64,000 bases of DNA, from NCBI GenBank assembly GCA_002685255.1, contig NYWU01000004.1, forward strand, positions 52,600-116,599. The letters are read 5' to 3'. The translations under genes and the position numbers were made by a program. Below, one piece after another: positions 49,733-60,008 of this stretch. The stretch is from Idiomarinaceae bacterium. Lineage in GTDB: Bacteria; Pseudomonadota; Gammaproteobacteria; Enterobacterales; Alteromonadaceae. The notes under the pieces were generated by a model, which searched no databases, was not told where the DNA came from, and saw nothing but the letters and a program-made list of their open reading frames with translations. Each line of letters opens with the position of its first letter. Within the stretch, counting starts at the first letter, position 1.

Positions 49733-52723
49733 TTAGAAGTTATAAGTTACGTTCGCAAATACGCGACGACCTAGGTTGTCATACTGTGAGTAAAGAACCG
49801 CATTACCTACTGCACGTACGTATGCAGGAGATACATTAGGTGGCTCTTTATCAAACAAGTTAGCAACACCGACAGTCACATCAAAGTTGTCTGCGAAGGT
49901 CATGTTACCTGACAATGTGTGATAGAACACACGAGGTACGTCAGCTACGAAAGTCACAGGGTCGCCCCAGTAAGTGGTTTCGTTAGTGTCGCCGTAGTAC
50001 TCGTAGTCGTTAACTTTATCAACGTAACGAGTAGTCCACGTTAAGCTCCAGTCATCACGCGCCCAAGTCGCAGTAATCAAACCAACGTGCTTCGGATAAC
50101 CGATTTCGCCGATGTACTGGTTGACTTCGCTGTCTGAGAACAACTGGTAAGTTTGGTCGATTTGAGCAGTGTGCTCGATATCGAAACGTAAAGTACCAAA
50201 CTCGAAGTCATCTTGGTAAGTGAAGTTGAAGTCAACGCCACGTGTACCTTGGCTAGCAACGTTCACGTAACCGCCGTTAACAACATCGATACCCCAGTCA
50301 CCGTCAGTACCGTCACGACGTGTGAACAAGTCACACAATGGATCGTTCGGGAAGTCTTGTGAACGGTAACAAGTACCAGTGATTTCTGAACCGCCCAGTG
50401 AAGTGATTTGGTTGCTGATGTCAACGTTGTAGTAATCAACAGACACTGCGAATACGTCGTCAGAGCTTGTCCAAACGATACCAGCGCTTTCTGCAACTGA
50501 AGTTTCAGCTGACAAGTTGCCTGCACCACCAGAAGTTACCAAAGTAGCACTGCTGCTGTTAGAACCGTCATAAGTTTCAGGAACGCCTGAAGCTAAACAG
50601 TTTTGGTAAACAGTTTCAGTTACAGTACCTTGCTCGTAACGGTTGCCGTAGTCATAACAAGGGTCAACAGACATCTGGCCACCGAAACCTGTCTGACCAG
50701 CTAAGTATAGCTCGAACAATGCAGGTGAACGGAACGAAGTACCACGTGATGCACGGATACGCCAGTCATCGTTGATTTCCCAGTTCAAACCAAGTTTAAA
50801 CGTGGTATCGCTGCCGTAAGTTGAAACGTCAGTCCAACGTGCAGAACCAGTTAAGTCAATGCGGTTAGCATATGCGGTGTCTGCAACGACAGGTACACGA
50901 ACCTCACCAAATACAGCGCGTGAGTTTTGTGAACCTGCGGTACGGCTTGCACTTGAAAGACCCCAAGAGTTGCCGCTTGAGCTGTGTACGCCCGGTTGGT
51001 CATCGATTTCATCACGTTGATATGATGCACCGAATGCCGCACCTACAGCGCCCGCTGGTAAAGTGAACAAATCACCTGTGATATAAGCTTCAAGTGTTTG
51101 TTGCTTATAGATAGTCTCGCCTTCTTCATAGCCGAACAAGAAGTTACGTACTTCATCAGAAGGGTTGCCATACAAGAACTGTGGATCGGTCCATGGAACG
51201 TCTACACAGGTTTTGCCTGAGATAGCAGTCACTTCGCCATTACAGCTAGTGCCGTTTGCTACGTGACCTTGAGCCATCAACATAGAGTCACGGAAGATAA
51301 CCTTGTTTCCGTAAGTACCTTTGTTATAGCTGTTCTGATACGAGATATCCCAATCCCAGAAACCGATGCTACCTTCTAAACCACCTACGAAACGAGTGTA
51401 GTCAACAGTAGTATCGCTACCATAGTGATCAGTCAATGCTACAGGCATGATACCTGCGTTACCTGACCAGCCATCATACGCGTCTGCGAACTGTACAGGA
51501 ATATCAGCAGTCCAGAACTGACGATATGCTTGGGTTTCGGTGTTACGTGAACTGTGCAACAACTCGCCGTAAGCATTGATAGTGTCAGTCAGGCTGTAAT
51601 CACCTTGAATAAATACTGAAGCCGTTTTGGTTTCAGGAACCATTGATTCATTATCAAGGAATGGGTGACGCAAGTTCCAAAGGCCTACTGTTTCTTTGCT
51701 GTAGTTACCTTGATAGAAACCGTCAGGACCCATTAAGTCGCCTGGACCTTGAGCTGTTTGGTTAATGCTGTCATAGCCATTTGCAGCCAAGAAGCCGTCG
51801 TAGTCAAAGAACGCTTTACCGCCAGAGAATACGTTGCTTGCGCCTGCTGGGTACAACCATAAGCCATAGCCTGCGTCGTTACAGTGATAGTCGCCAGTAC
51901 GTGGATCGATCGGATCGGCACGGCTACCATCTTCGTTGTACAATAAACGCTCAGAACAATCGAAGAAGTCACGGTCGCCACGCTTCAATTCACGCTGTAC
52001 GTTATAGTCAACTACGAAACGGATTGAACCCTTATCAAAGGTTTCACCGATTGAAGCGTTGATACGCTGACGCTCACCGCCTGATTCGAAAGGCTGGCTC
52101 AAGTCAACAGTTAACGAGCTCTCGTCACCTTTTTTGGTGATGATGTTGATAACACCCGCAACCGCGTCAGAACCGTAAAGTGAAGACGCACCATCTTTAA
52201 GTACTTCAACACGCTCGATCGCAGAGATCGGTAATGCGTTCATATCAAAAGATGATACTTGACCACGTGTACCTGCAGGTCCAGCGCGACGGCCGTTTAA
52301 CAATACCAACGTACGGTTTGCACCCAAACCACGCATTGAGATTGTTTCAGCACCTGCACCACCTGAAGTCACGTAACCAACGGTCAAAGCAGAAGTGATC
52401 TGGCTAGAACCGGCAGCAACGGTACTGGTACGCAACAATTCGCCCAAGGTGTTAAGACCTTGCTCAGTTGCTTGTTCAGCAGAAATGATGTCGATTGGTG
52501 TTTCGTTAGCAAAGCTATCAGTACGGATACGAGAACCCGTTACTTGAATACGCTCTACTTGCTCTTCAGCAGATGACTCTTCTTGTTGAGTCTGTTGAAC
52601 GCCATTAACGTCAACGTCTTGCTGTGAGTCTTGTGCTAATGCAGGTGCTGCGATAAATGCAGAGCTCACACCCGCCATTAGAATCGTTCTGATAGAACGA
52701 GCCAATAATGACTGTTCGTTCAT
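49733..52723 (-). CDS. TonB-dependent receptor
   Basis: 996 residues. A long N-terminal leader with a signal peptide ending PALAQ is followed by a Gln/Glu-rich linker, TonB-box/plug start VERIQVTGSRIR and plug motif ISMRGLGANRTLVLLNGRR. The barrel ends in NVTYNF. The plug form (GLGxNRTLVLLNGRR) is that of the large receptors common in Alteromonadales and Xanthomonas for oligosaccharide or peptide uptake; the substrate cannot be read. GGGGAG precedes the ATG. Monocistronic, with terminator. Confidence 0.9.
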   Translation of the reverse strand: MNEQSLLARSIRTILMAGVSSAFIAAPALAQDSQQDVDVNGVQQTQQEESSAEEQVERIQVTGSRIRTDSFANETPIDIISAEQATEQGLNTLGELLRTSTVAAGSSQITSALTVGYVTSGGAGAETISMRGLGANRTLVLLNGRRAGPAGTRGQVSSFDMNALPISAIERVEVLKDGASSLYGSDAVAGVINIITKKGDESSLTVDLSQPFESGGERQRINASIGETFDKGSIRFVVDYNVQRELKRGDRDFFDCSERLLYNEDGSRADPIDPRTGDYHCNDAGYGLWLYPAGASNVFSGGKAFFDYDGFLAANGYDSINQTAQGPGDLMGPDGFYQGNYSKETVGLWNLRHPFLDNESMVPETKTASVFIQGDYSLTDTINAYGELLHSSRNTETQAYRQFWTADIPVQFADAYDGWSGNAGIMPVALTDHYGSDTTVDYTRFVGGLEGSIGFWDWDISYQNSYNKGTYGNKVIFRDSMLMAQGHVANGTSCNGEVTAISGKTCVDVPWTDPQFLYGNPSDEVRNFLFGYEEGETIYKQQTLEAYITGDLFTLPAGAVGAAFGASYQRDEIDDQPGVHSSSGNSWGLSSASRTAGSQNSRAVFGEVRVPVVADTAYANRIDLTGSARWTDVSTYGSDTTFKLGLNWEINDDWRIRASRGTSFRSPALFELYLAGQTGFGGQMSVDPCYDYGNRYEQGTVTETVYQNCLASGVPETYDGSNSSSATLVTSGGAGNLSAETSVAESAGIVWTSSDDVFAVSVDYYNVDISNQITSLGGSEITGTCYRSQDFPNDPLCDLFTRRDGTDGDWGIDVVNGGYVNVASQGTRGVDFNFTYQDDFEFGTLRFDIEHTAQIDQTYQLFSDSEVNQYIGEIGYPKHVGLITATWARDDWSLTWTTRYVDKVNDYEYYGDTNETTYWGDPVTFVADVPRVFYHTLSGNMTFADNFDVTVGVANLFDKEPPNVSPAYVRAVGNAVLYSQYDNLGRRVFANVTYNF

Positions 52724-52791
52724 GTTCAGTCTCCCCGAATAATTTATTATTATTACGACAAAATAACATTATTTATAGAGTCGTTATTCAA

Positions 52792-52813
52792 CGCAGCCCT
52801 CTATAAGGCTGCG
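52792..52813. other. Hairpin upstream of the receptor gene
   Basis: CGCAGCC (52792-52798) pairs with GGCTGCG (52807-52813). It lies between the methyltransferase stop and the receptor start. No T-run follows, so it could be a weak terminator or a leader structure. Confidence 0.35.
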
Positions 52814-52885
52814 CTCAGAGAGAAGAAGAACATATTTTTAAAAGTAAGGCAACCTTTTTATAACACTTAAAAAACAAAAAGATCG

Positions 52886-53815
52886 TTATTTGATCGCTTG
52901 TAAGCAATAACCGACTAACCCGGTTTCAGGAAATTCAACATCCTGCACCACAACACGCTTATAGCCCGCTTCTTCCGCCAGTTTCATAAGGTGATCAGGT
53001 GATTTTACCTGTGTTACAGCATCAACCATAGTACTGAGCTGCTGATGGTGAAACTTAAGATTATTGAGATAGTCATTGTATACCTGCCTAGCCTCGAGCT
53101 TCTTTCCTTTTGAGGCTGCTTGTAAAATATGACGTACAGCCGGCACGAAATTGCTGCGCCCAAACGCAGGGTTTTTACGATAAGTGTGTGCCAGCTGGTC
53201 AAGCTTACGTTGAGATAACGCAGCTTGTTTGCCCAGTGGCTTACCACGCGCTTCTAAAATAGCGGTGTACAAGGTATAGACGTGCTTTTCGAGGTGACGA
53301 ATGAGGGTTGGCATCACTTCGTAAATAGCCTTATTGTTGCGCACCAATGAAGATTCCGGTGAGTGGACTAAGGCAACCAATGCGCCGTCTTTTTTCAATT
53401 GGCCATGTAAATGTTTTAAGCCTTCACTTAAGGGACCGTATTCGAGCCCAAAATGAGAAACCACAGTACCAATCTTCTTGTTACCAGCGAGTTTAAAGGT
53501 CTCATATGGGGTACGCTCGCGAATATCCAACTCTGGATCAAGCGGTTTGAGTGCCGCACTATCGACGCCAATAAAGGTCCATTTTGATTTTTTCTTTTCT
53601 TGTTTATATTCGTTAAGCCAGTTGAGCACGACGCCGTTGCCACAAGCCACATCCACGATCGGTGACTTAGGTTCAAATTCTTCCATACGTTCACGCCAAA
53701 ACTTGCGCATTTGATAACGTTGCAGTGAGGTGTTCTTGTTTAAATAACTTGCTTCTGCACCCGAGCGCCAATAACTATCCCACGCGTTGGGCTGTTGTTG
53801 TGTGTTCTTGTTCAT
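52886..53815 (-). CDS. Class I SAM-dependent methyltransferase
   Basis: 309 residues with motif I VDVACGNG (54-61), an acidic residue after strand two (GVDSAALKPLD) and a later VALVHSPESS strand. The C-terminal half is helical and Lys-rich. No signal peptide. The substrate is not recognised; a small-molecule or lipid target is as likely as any. It stands alone between two receptor genes on the same strand. Confidence 0.75.
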   Translation of the reverse strand: MNKNTQQQPNAWDSYWRSGAEASYLNKNTSLQRYQMRKFWRERMEEFEPKSPIVDVACGNGVVLNWLNEYKQEKKKSKWTFIGVDSAALKPLDPELDIRERTPYETFKLAGNKKIGTVVSHFGLEYGPLSEGLKHLHGQLKKDGALVALVHSPESSLVRNNKAIYEVMPTLIRHLEKHVYTLYTAILEARGKPLGKQAALSQRKLDQLAHTYRKNPAFGRSNFVPAVRHILQAASKGKKLEARQVYNDYLNNLKFHHQQLSTMVDAVTQVKSPDHLMKLAEEAGYKRVVVQDVEFPETGLVGYCLQAIK

Positions 53816-53880
53816 ATACTGCTCTTGTGGTTATGGTTTTAAACAAACGTCCCTATCATACCCCGATAATCACGCATAAA

Positions 53881-53907
53881 AAAAGACTCCCGAAGGAGCC
53901 TTTTTTA
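53881..53907 (-). terminator. Terminator of the 53923-56577 receptor gene
   Basis: GACTCC-CGAA-GGAGCC stem-loop flanked by A and T runs; in the minus-strand RNA the loop is UUCG, a very stable tetraloop. Confidence 0.85.
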
Positions 53908-53922
53908 AAACAATCAGTTCGT

Positions 53923-56577
53923 TTAGAACTTGATTTGATATCCGGCTACGAATTCACGACCGATGTGACCACGAACATAGAGTTCAGGGTTGGTGTATTC
54001 GCCGCTGCTGTTAAGCACTGGCTCTTCGTCGAACAAGTTACGAACGCCCAATGTTGCTTTACCGTACTGACCTAAGTTGTACGAGAAAGTAACGTTGTGG
54101 TAAGTCGTAGACTCAAGCTCGCCAACGAAGTTGTAGTTAAAGCAGTTAGCATCGCCACATGAGGTGTCGAGTACGTCTGTTTCGCCCGTTGAGTCGATGT
54201 AGTCAGACGTCCAAGTGACGTTGAAGTCGTTGATAGCGTATTGCAACATCAACTGTGAACGTAGCTCAGGTGCACCTGAAGAACCCGCCATGTCTTGGCT
54301 AGGACCGCCAAAGTAAACGTCTTCTTCAACTTCCATCATGTACGTAGTACCGAAGGTCGCGTTGAACAAGCCCGCACCAAGTGGGTATTCAGCGGCGATT
54401 TCAAAGTCGAAACCTTTACGCGCTAAGATAGCACCGTTTTCAGTACGCGTGTAAACGTCACCGTCGATTGAACCATTTGCACGACGTTGTAAGTCGAACG
54501 CAGGGTTAGCCGCTAAGAACGAGTCTAAGTTGCCGCCAAGCTCGATGTTGATCAAGTCTTGAACAGTCACTGAAGAAATCACGTTTTCAACTTGCAGATC
54601 GAAGTAATCTAAACGGAAGTCCCAGTTATCAAGACCTGAATAAACGATACCCGCGTTGATGTACTCAGACTCTTCTGGACCGAGGTCACGGTTGCTTTGA
54701 ATCTGGTTATCAATTTGGATTTCAGGACATTCAGTCAACTCAACGCCGGCAGTCTGGCATGCAACGTAGTCGTATGCATAAGTTGCTGAGTACTGGTCTT
54801 GTGCAGAAAGCTCTTCAAGTGAAGGTGCACGGAAGCCTTCGCTGTATGATGCACGAATCAACAAGTCGTCGATTGGACGATATTCGGCTTTCAAACTGCT
54901 TGTTGTTGCAGTACCGAAGTCACTGTAATCATCATAACGGAAAGCAGCACTTACAGTCAGATCATAAGTGAACGGCATAGCGACTTCGTAGAAGTACGCT
55001 TGAACGTTACGGTCTTCAGAAGCAGAGTTACCTGCGCCGCCGCCAACTAAGCCCGCTTCAGACTGTGCGTCATAGCTGTTTTCGAATACTTGGTCATACA
55101 TTTCCCAACCTACGTAGTGAGAAACCATACCACCAGGTAATTCACCTGCATTGAAGCCGAAGCCTGCATAGTAGTGATCGAAAATTGTCTTACCTTCAGT
55201 CAAGGTAGTGATGCCGATTTTGTCAGAATTTTCTTCTGAGAACGGGTCTTCACCTTCAGCGGCTAACCAGTTAAGCGCTGAGTTGCTTAAGTAATCACGG
55301 CCAACTGTTTTGTAGTCCATTTCAGCGCGCTGGTAGTAAACTTCCCAGTCGATGTTATCAAGTGCGAAACCACGGAAGCCGACAACATAGTCCTGCTGGT
55401 AGTCATCAACGTAACCATCACGGTTACCCACTGGGTACCAACGGAAGTAACCTACTTCAAGCTCTTCGTCATATGGGTTGTGCGATGCAGATGCTGGGAT
55501 GTTTTCCCAAGGCGCAGCAGCGGGTGCATAACGGCCAAATGAACTGTTCTTAGCGAACAAACCGCGCATGTACATTTCGATATCATCAGTAATTTGATAA
55601 TTACCATTTACCATCAATGAATTACGGTCAGTTGATGCCATGTTAGTTGATACGCCAGCGAATGCATAACCACAGACAGTACCACCGCCAACACCGCCGA
55701 ACGAAGTACCTTGGTCAAGTACACCAACGAAGCCTTCAACGTTGTTTGCCAAGTCACCACATAGCGGTGACGCTTCGTAGTTGCCCTGAGGGTTTACAAG
55801 CGTTGCACCGTAGTAAGAAATACCGATGGTTTCGTCATAGATAGAGATCAAACCGTCGCCATTCTCGTCGTTCATTTGCGGCGCAGTGTAAGGACGATCG
55901 CGATCATAAATCGCATCACGTGTCTGGTGCTCAAATACCATGGTCAGGTTACCGCGGTCTGAAGAAGTACCCGCAGTAATGCTGAAGCTCTCGTTATCGC
56001 CGCCTTCAGCTTCTGGACGACCGACTTGAGTGTTAACTGCAACACCTTCAAAATCGTCTTTTAAGATGATGTTTACAACACCTGCAACAGCGTCAGAACC
56101 ATAGACCGCAGAAGCACCGTCTTTCAAAACTTCGATACGCTCAACAGCAGCCATCGGGATGGTGCTCAAGTTTGCAGAAGAACCGCCAAGCGATGGTGAA
56201 CCTGCAACACGTTTGCCGTCTAATAATACCAATGTACGGCTAGCGCCAACACCGAGTAGGTTCACGGTTGATTGAGACTGCGCAGTGCTACCTGAGCTAG
56301 GTACAAAAGAACCGAAAGAATTAGAGGTTAAGTTACGCAATGCTTCTGATACCGACAGACGACCTTGGTCAGTCAATTGCTCGGCCGAAATAACTTCTAC
56401 AGGAGAAGCGCTCTCTAGGTCTGAACGCTTAATGCGTGAACCCGTTACTTGAATCTTTTCAATGTTGTTTTTTGCTTCAACATCCGAGTTATCCTGAGCT
56501 ACGGCTAATGCTGGTGCAGCTAAACTGCCCGCCACAGCTAGAGCGGTAAGGCTCTTGCGGAAGGTACTGTTAGTCAT
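53923..56577 (-). CDS. TonB-dependent receptor
   Basis: 884 residues with a signal peptide ending ALAVAQ, plug start IEKIQVTGSRIKRSD, motif LLGVGASRTLVLLDGKRV and repeated SSAxYGSDAVAGVVNIILK. The barrel ends AGYQIKF. The DGASAVYGSDAVAGVVN stretch is shared with the receptors at 49733 and 56865, marking a paralogous group. Substrate unknown. The upstream region holds an operator-like repeat at 56715-56751. Confidence 0.9.
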   Translation of the reverse strand: MTNSTFRKSLTALAVAGSLAAPALAVAQDNSDVEAKNNIEKIQVTGSRIKRSDLESASPVEVISAEQLTDQGRLSVSEALRNLTSNSFGSFVPSSGSTAQSQSTVNLLGVGASRTLVLLDGKRVAGSPSLGGSSANLSTIPMAAVERIEVLKDGASAVYGSDAVAGVVNIILKDDFEGVAVNTQVGRPEAEGGDNESFSITAGTSSDRGNLTMVFEHQTRDAIYDRDRPYTAPQMNDENGDGLISIYDETIGISYYGATLVNPQGNYEASPLCGDLANNVEGFVGVLDQGTSFGGVGGGTVCGYAFAGVSTNMASTDRNSLMVNGNYQITDDIEMYMRGLFAKNSSFGRYAPAAAPWENIPASASHNPYDEELEVGYFRWYPVGNRDGYVDDYQQDYVVGFRGFALDNIDWEVYYQRAEMDYKTVGRDYLSNSALNWLAAEGEDPFSEENSDKIGITTLTEGKTIFDHYYAGFGFNAGELPGGMVSHYVGWEMYDQVFENSYDAQSEAGLVGGGAGNSASEDRNVQAYFYEVAMPFTYDLTVSAAFRYDDYSDFGTATTSSLKAEYRPIDDLLIRASYSEGFRAPSLEELSAQDQYSATYAYDYVACQTAGVELTECPEIQIDNQIQSNRDLGPEESEYINAGIVYSGLDNWDFRLDYFDLQVENVISSVTVQDLINIELGGNLDSFLAANPAFDLQRRANGSIDGDVYTRTENGAILARKGFDFEIAAEYPLGAGLFNATFGTTYMMEVEEDVYFGGPSQDMAGSSGAPELRSQLMLQYAINDFNVTWTSDYIDSTGETDVLDTSCGDANCFNYNFVGELESTTYHNVTFSYNLGQYGKATLGVRNLFDEEPVLNSSGEYTNPELYVRGHIGREFVAGYQIKF

Positions 56578-56714
56578 GTTTTTACTCCCTGGTGTATGTT
56601 CTTATTCTGTCATGAACCAAGTTCGCGACTTGAATTAGAGGGCGTCGCTAAGTTGAGGTCTTAGAAACACCGTGCATGACTTTTAACGCTAGCAGGGGGG
56701 AAATTCAACTAAAT

Positions 56715-56751
56715 GACCAAAAATAATGATCTGTTTGACTAATTTTTGGTC
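56715..56751. promoter_or_regulatory. Operator-like inverted repeat upstream of receptor gene
   Basis: GACCAAAAAT (56715-56724) and ATTTTTGGTC (56742-56751) form a perfect 10-base inverted repeat with a 17-base spacer. A third TTGGTC lies at 56766-56771. Likely a repressor or activator site for the 53923-56577 gene. Confidence 0.5.
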
Positions 56752-56810
56752 TAAATGTTTACTTGTTGGTCAAATGTTTAATATTGTATTAACAGATGTT
56801 TAAACAATGT

Positions 56811-56837
56811 AAAAAGGCAGCCCGAAGGCTGCCTTTT
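56811..56837 (-). terminator. Terminator of the 56865-59765 receptor gene
   Basis: AAAAGGCAGCC-CGAA-GGCTGCCTTTT, an 11-bp perfect stem with a UUCG loop in the minus-strand RNA and a T-run. Confidence 0.92.
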
Positions 56838-56864
56838 ATTGTTAAGTGAACGTTTAATTTTAAC

Positions 56865-59765
56865 TTACATGAATTGATAAGAGATGCTCGCAAACACGTA
56901 ACGACCCAATGCATCAAAGTAACCTGGATATGTGTTACCGTTGCTGCCTGGCGCACCTGTTAGGTACGGAGGATCATTCTCAAGTACGTTGTTCACACCA
57001 ACACTGATAGTCGTGTTGTCGCCCCAACGATAACGAGCAGTCAAATCAAGGTAGCTTTCAGATTCGATATCTTGAGCGCCGCCATCCAACTGCGCAGTCT
57101 CACCGAGATAACGCCAGTTAGCAGAAATCGCTAAACCATCGTTGTTTTCCCAGGTGGTACGTAAGTTGTGTTGCCATTCTGGGTTTGGAGCGCCACAGAC
57201 GCCACCCCAGTAGCCCGCACATTCATACACACGAAGACCAACGACAGGCTGAGTATCGAACTTGGTGAAGTAAGTACCTACCAAGTTAAACTTCAATTTA
57301 CCTAAGTCGTTATCAAAGCGCAGAGTGTAGCTTGAGTTAACATCGAAACCAGAACGTTGTTCAAAACCAATGTTCACGTTAGTCGCTACGATATTATCTT
57401 GAGCCAACCACAAAGAACCTGTATCCGGACCACGATTAATGAGGTCACAGAACTGTGCGTCGCCAGTGTCTAAGCAAAGGTCCAGCGTAGTTTCTGCAGC
57501 AACAATACCAATCGCATCTTCAACCTTGATATCGAAGTAGTCAACTGACACATCGAAGTCGCCGTCCATGGTGCGATAAACGAAACCGGCAGAAATAGTA
57601 TCTGACGTTTCAGGCTCTAGGTCTGGGTTACCACCAAAGATAGCATTGTACTGGTTAGCCGGGCTTTGCGGAATACTGCCGTATTGTGCAGAAGTGACAC
57701 CAGAACGCTGACACTGTTCCAATGTGGCCTCTGGGTTCGCACCCGCACACGGATCAGAATCCATGTCATACAAGCCAATTGATTGTGCACTATACAACTC
57801 ACGGATATTTGCATGACGCGCTGAACGTTGGAAACTACCACGTACTTTCCACGTTTCATTGATATCCCAACCCAATGCTACTTTGTATGTATCGGTCTCT
57901 TTAGCAGTAGAGTACTCAGAATAACGATAACCCAAGTCCATGGTTAGCGTATCCGCCCAGTCTGCGCCTTCTACTAAGTAGATTTTCGCTTCTGAGAAGA
58001 TCTCATCAACACTCAAGCTACCTGAAACACCGATGGTAGGGCCACCTTGACCGGCACCATCACCTGAAGTAAAGCCACTATCCGGTTGGAAAATGAGCTC
58101 TTCGCTACGTGTGGTTGCACCAATAAGTAGCTCGACACCGCCCACAGCCCATGGACTGCGCACACCGTAGTCGCCTAGGTTACCAATCGCATACGCAGTA
58201 TACTCGCGTAAGTTAGTTTCACCATTCGCGTACAGAGGCAGCGTGAGGTAATCGAGTGCTTCTTGGCTGATGTTCGGTGCAAAGATATTCCAAGGCACAC
58301 AGTTTGGATCAACGCCACTCAGTGCTGCGGTACAAACAGCCTCACCGGTATCAGGATCAGTGGTGACATTCAATGCACGACCAATGTTATTGATACTTAA
58401 GTCGTTTAGGTAGGTTGAACTTAGCGTTACGTTACCGAAGTTAGCGGATACGTCGTAACTCCAAGTGTCATTTAGGTAACCGCGGATACCAAACACACCG
58501 CGATAAGACAAGTGTTGGATATCGTTCTGACGTGGACCACCTTCGACGTTACGTTTACCGATATAAACGCCTTCCCACACATTCGGATCGCCCGATGCGC
58601 CTGCAGGACCACCAGGACCACAGATAACACCCGCTTGTTGTTCAGACAAGAATGGGTTGTCACAGCTTAAGTCAACCTGCGGGAAGAACGCACCTGATTC
58701 TGCAATCTGAGATACGCTGCGGTCTTTAACAAAACCAACTTCACCAAAAAACTCCATGTTTTTGTTGATTTCATAGTGACCGAATGCACCTAAAGTGACA
58801 CGTTCATCTGGACGTTGGAAATAGTTACGTGGACCAAAGTTATACAAGCGGCCATCATACTCTTGGAAAGTACCTTGATCGATGTAGTAGTCGTAATCGA
58901 CGAAGTCCGTTAATCGACCATCAGGGATAGTACCTGAACCACCGCACGAGTACGCACCCGGACCACCGGCGAGCGAACAGATACTGTAATCACGGTTGTC
59001 CTGAGTTACGGCTTTAATGTCGCGGTAAGTCGCATAACCGGTGATGTTGCCCTTGCCGTCATCTGCGTTAACACCCCAAATAATTGAGAAGTCGTTCATA
59101 TGACCATCGCGGCCAGAACCCGGTGCTAAATCAAAGTTCGCATCACGGGCTGATTGCGCAACATCGTTATCATTCGGGTTATTATACTGATAGAAGCTGT
59201 GTTGATAGTCTAACTTCACGCCTTCAAAATCATCTTTCATGATGAAGTTAACAACACCTGCCACTGCGTCAGAACCGTATGTGGCCGATGCACCACCGGT
59301 TAACAGTTCTACGTTTTCAACCAACGCGCCTGGAATTTGGTTTAAGTCAGGTGCGATAGCGCCTTGTAATGGAGAACCCATTACCAAACGACGTCCATTC
59401 ATTAGAACGAGGGTGCGGTTAGAGCCTAAGCCACGCAATGAAATAGTTGCGGTACCCGTAGCACCGTTTGAATCAGTTGATGTTTGACCTGGAAATACTT
59501 GTGGTAAGTCGTTCACCAAGTCTTCGGTACGCACGTTACCCGAGAATTCGAATTCCTCGGAGGTAACCTGAGAAATTGGGCTCGAACTCACAACGTTTGC
59601 TGATTGTGGAATACGAGAACCTGTTACCTGAATGCGCTCGGCTACTTCTTCTGCTTGTTGATCATCAGAAGCAGGATCTTGCTGGTCCTGCGCCAACGCA
59701 GGCATGCTAAATACACCTGCAATGGTTGCAGCCAACAAACTTTTACGAAAAGTTGTGCTTTTCAT
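56865..59765 (-). CDS. TonB-dependent receptor
   Basis: 966 residues with a signal peptide ending PALAQ, an acidic linker, plug start AERIQVTGSRIPQ and motif ISLRGLGSNRTLVLMNGRRL. The LTGGASATYGSDAVAGVVNF segment is typical of this receptor subfamily. The barrel ends in ASISYQFM, with Met after the usual terminal Phe. Substrate unknown. The upstream promoter region carries an inverted repeat inside the spacer. Confidence 0.9.
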   Translation of the reverse strand: MKSTTFRKSLLAATIAGVFSMPALAQDQQDPASDDQQAEEVAERIQVTGSRIPQSANVVSSSPISQVTSEEFEFSGNVRTEDLVNDLPQVFPGQTSTDSNGATGTATISLRGLGSNRTLVLMNGRRLVMGSPLQGAIAPDLNQIPGALVENVELLTGGASATYGSDAVAGVVNFIMKDDFEGVKLDYQHSFYQYNNPNDNDVAQSARDANFDLAPGSGRDGHMNDFSIIWGVNADDGKGNITGYATYRDIKAVTQDNRDYSICSLAGGPGAYSCGGSGTIPDGRLTDFVDYDYYIDQGTFQEYDGRLYNFGPRNYFQRPDERVTLGAFGHYEINKNMEFFGEVGFVKDRSVSQIAESGAFFPQVDLSCDNPFLSEQQAGVICGPGGPAGASGDPNVWEGVYIGKRNVEGGPRQNDIQHLSYRGVFGIRGYLNDTWSYDVSANFGNVTLSSTYLNDLSINNIGRALNVTTDPDTGEAVCTAALSGVDPNCVPWNIFAPNISQEALDYLTLPLYANGETNLREYTAYAIGNLGDYGVRSPWAVGGVELLIGATTRSEELIFQPDSGFTSGDGAGQGGPTIGVSGSLSVDEIFSEAKIYLVEGADWADTLTMDLGYRYSEYSTAKETDTYKVALGWDINETWKVRGSFQRSARHANIRELYSAQSIGLYDMDSDPCAGANPEATLEQCQRSGVTSAQYGSIPQSPANQYNAIFGGNPDLEPETSDTISAGFVYRTMDGDFDVSVDYFDIKVEDAIGIVAAETTLDLCLDTGDAQFCDLINRGPDTGSLWLAQDNIVATNVNIGFEQRSGFDVNSSYTLRFDNDLGKLKFNLVGTYFTKFDTQPVVGLRVYECAGYWGGVCGAPNPEWQHNLRTTWENNDGLAISANWRYLGETAQLDGGAQDIESESYLDLTARYRWGDNTTISVGVNNVLENDPPYLTGAPGSNGNTYPGYFDALGRYVFASISYQFM

Positions 59766-59873
59766 GAGTTGAAACTCCCCGGAACTTTATTGTTTTTTAC
59801 CTCAAAATATGTTTGAGGCAATTTGAATTTAGCAAGAAGTTATTTTTCTGTAAACACTTTGTGACTTTTTTGT

Positions 59874-59902
59874 AATTAAGATTATTGCATAATCTTTGAC
59901 AA
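59874..59902 (-). promoter_or_regulatory. Promoter with built-in operator before receptor gene
   Basis: Minus strand TTGTCA (59902-59897), 17-base spacer, TTAATT (59879-59874). The spacer is almost filled by a perfect inverted repeat, AAGATTAT-TGC-ATAATCTT (59878-59896), so a bound dimer would block RNA polymerase. Confidence 0.45.
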
Positions 59903-59954
59903 CGAGTAGTTCTTTTCAACTAACAAGCTTGGTTTTACCGGGGAGAAAGGAAAA

Positions 59955-59988
59955 AAAATCCGCGACTGGTTTCCCAGTCGCGGATTTT
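59955..59988 (-). terminator. Terminator of the 60009-62999 receptor gene
   Basis: AAAATCCGCGACTGG and CCAGTCGCGGATTTT pair over 15 bases with a four-base loop, followed on the minus strand by more T. Confidence 0.93.
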
Positions 59989-60008
59989 GTGTGTCATGTA
60001 AATTTAGA

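Noticed and set aside
56578..56864. Small gene in the 287-base gap
   Set aside because: No frame has a ribosome site or coding pattern; the gap is explained by a terminator, an operator-like repeat and a leader.
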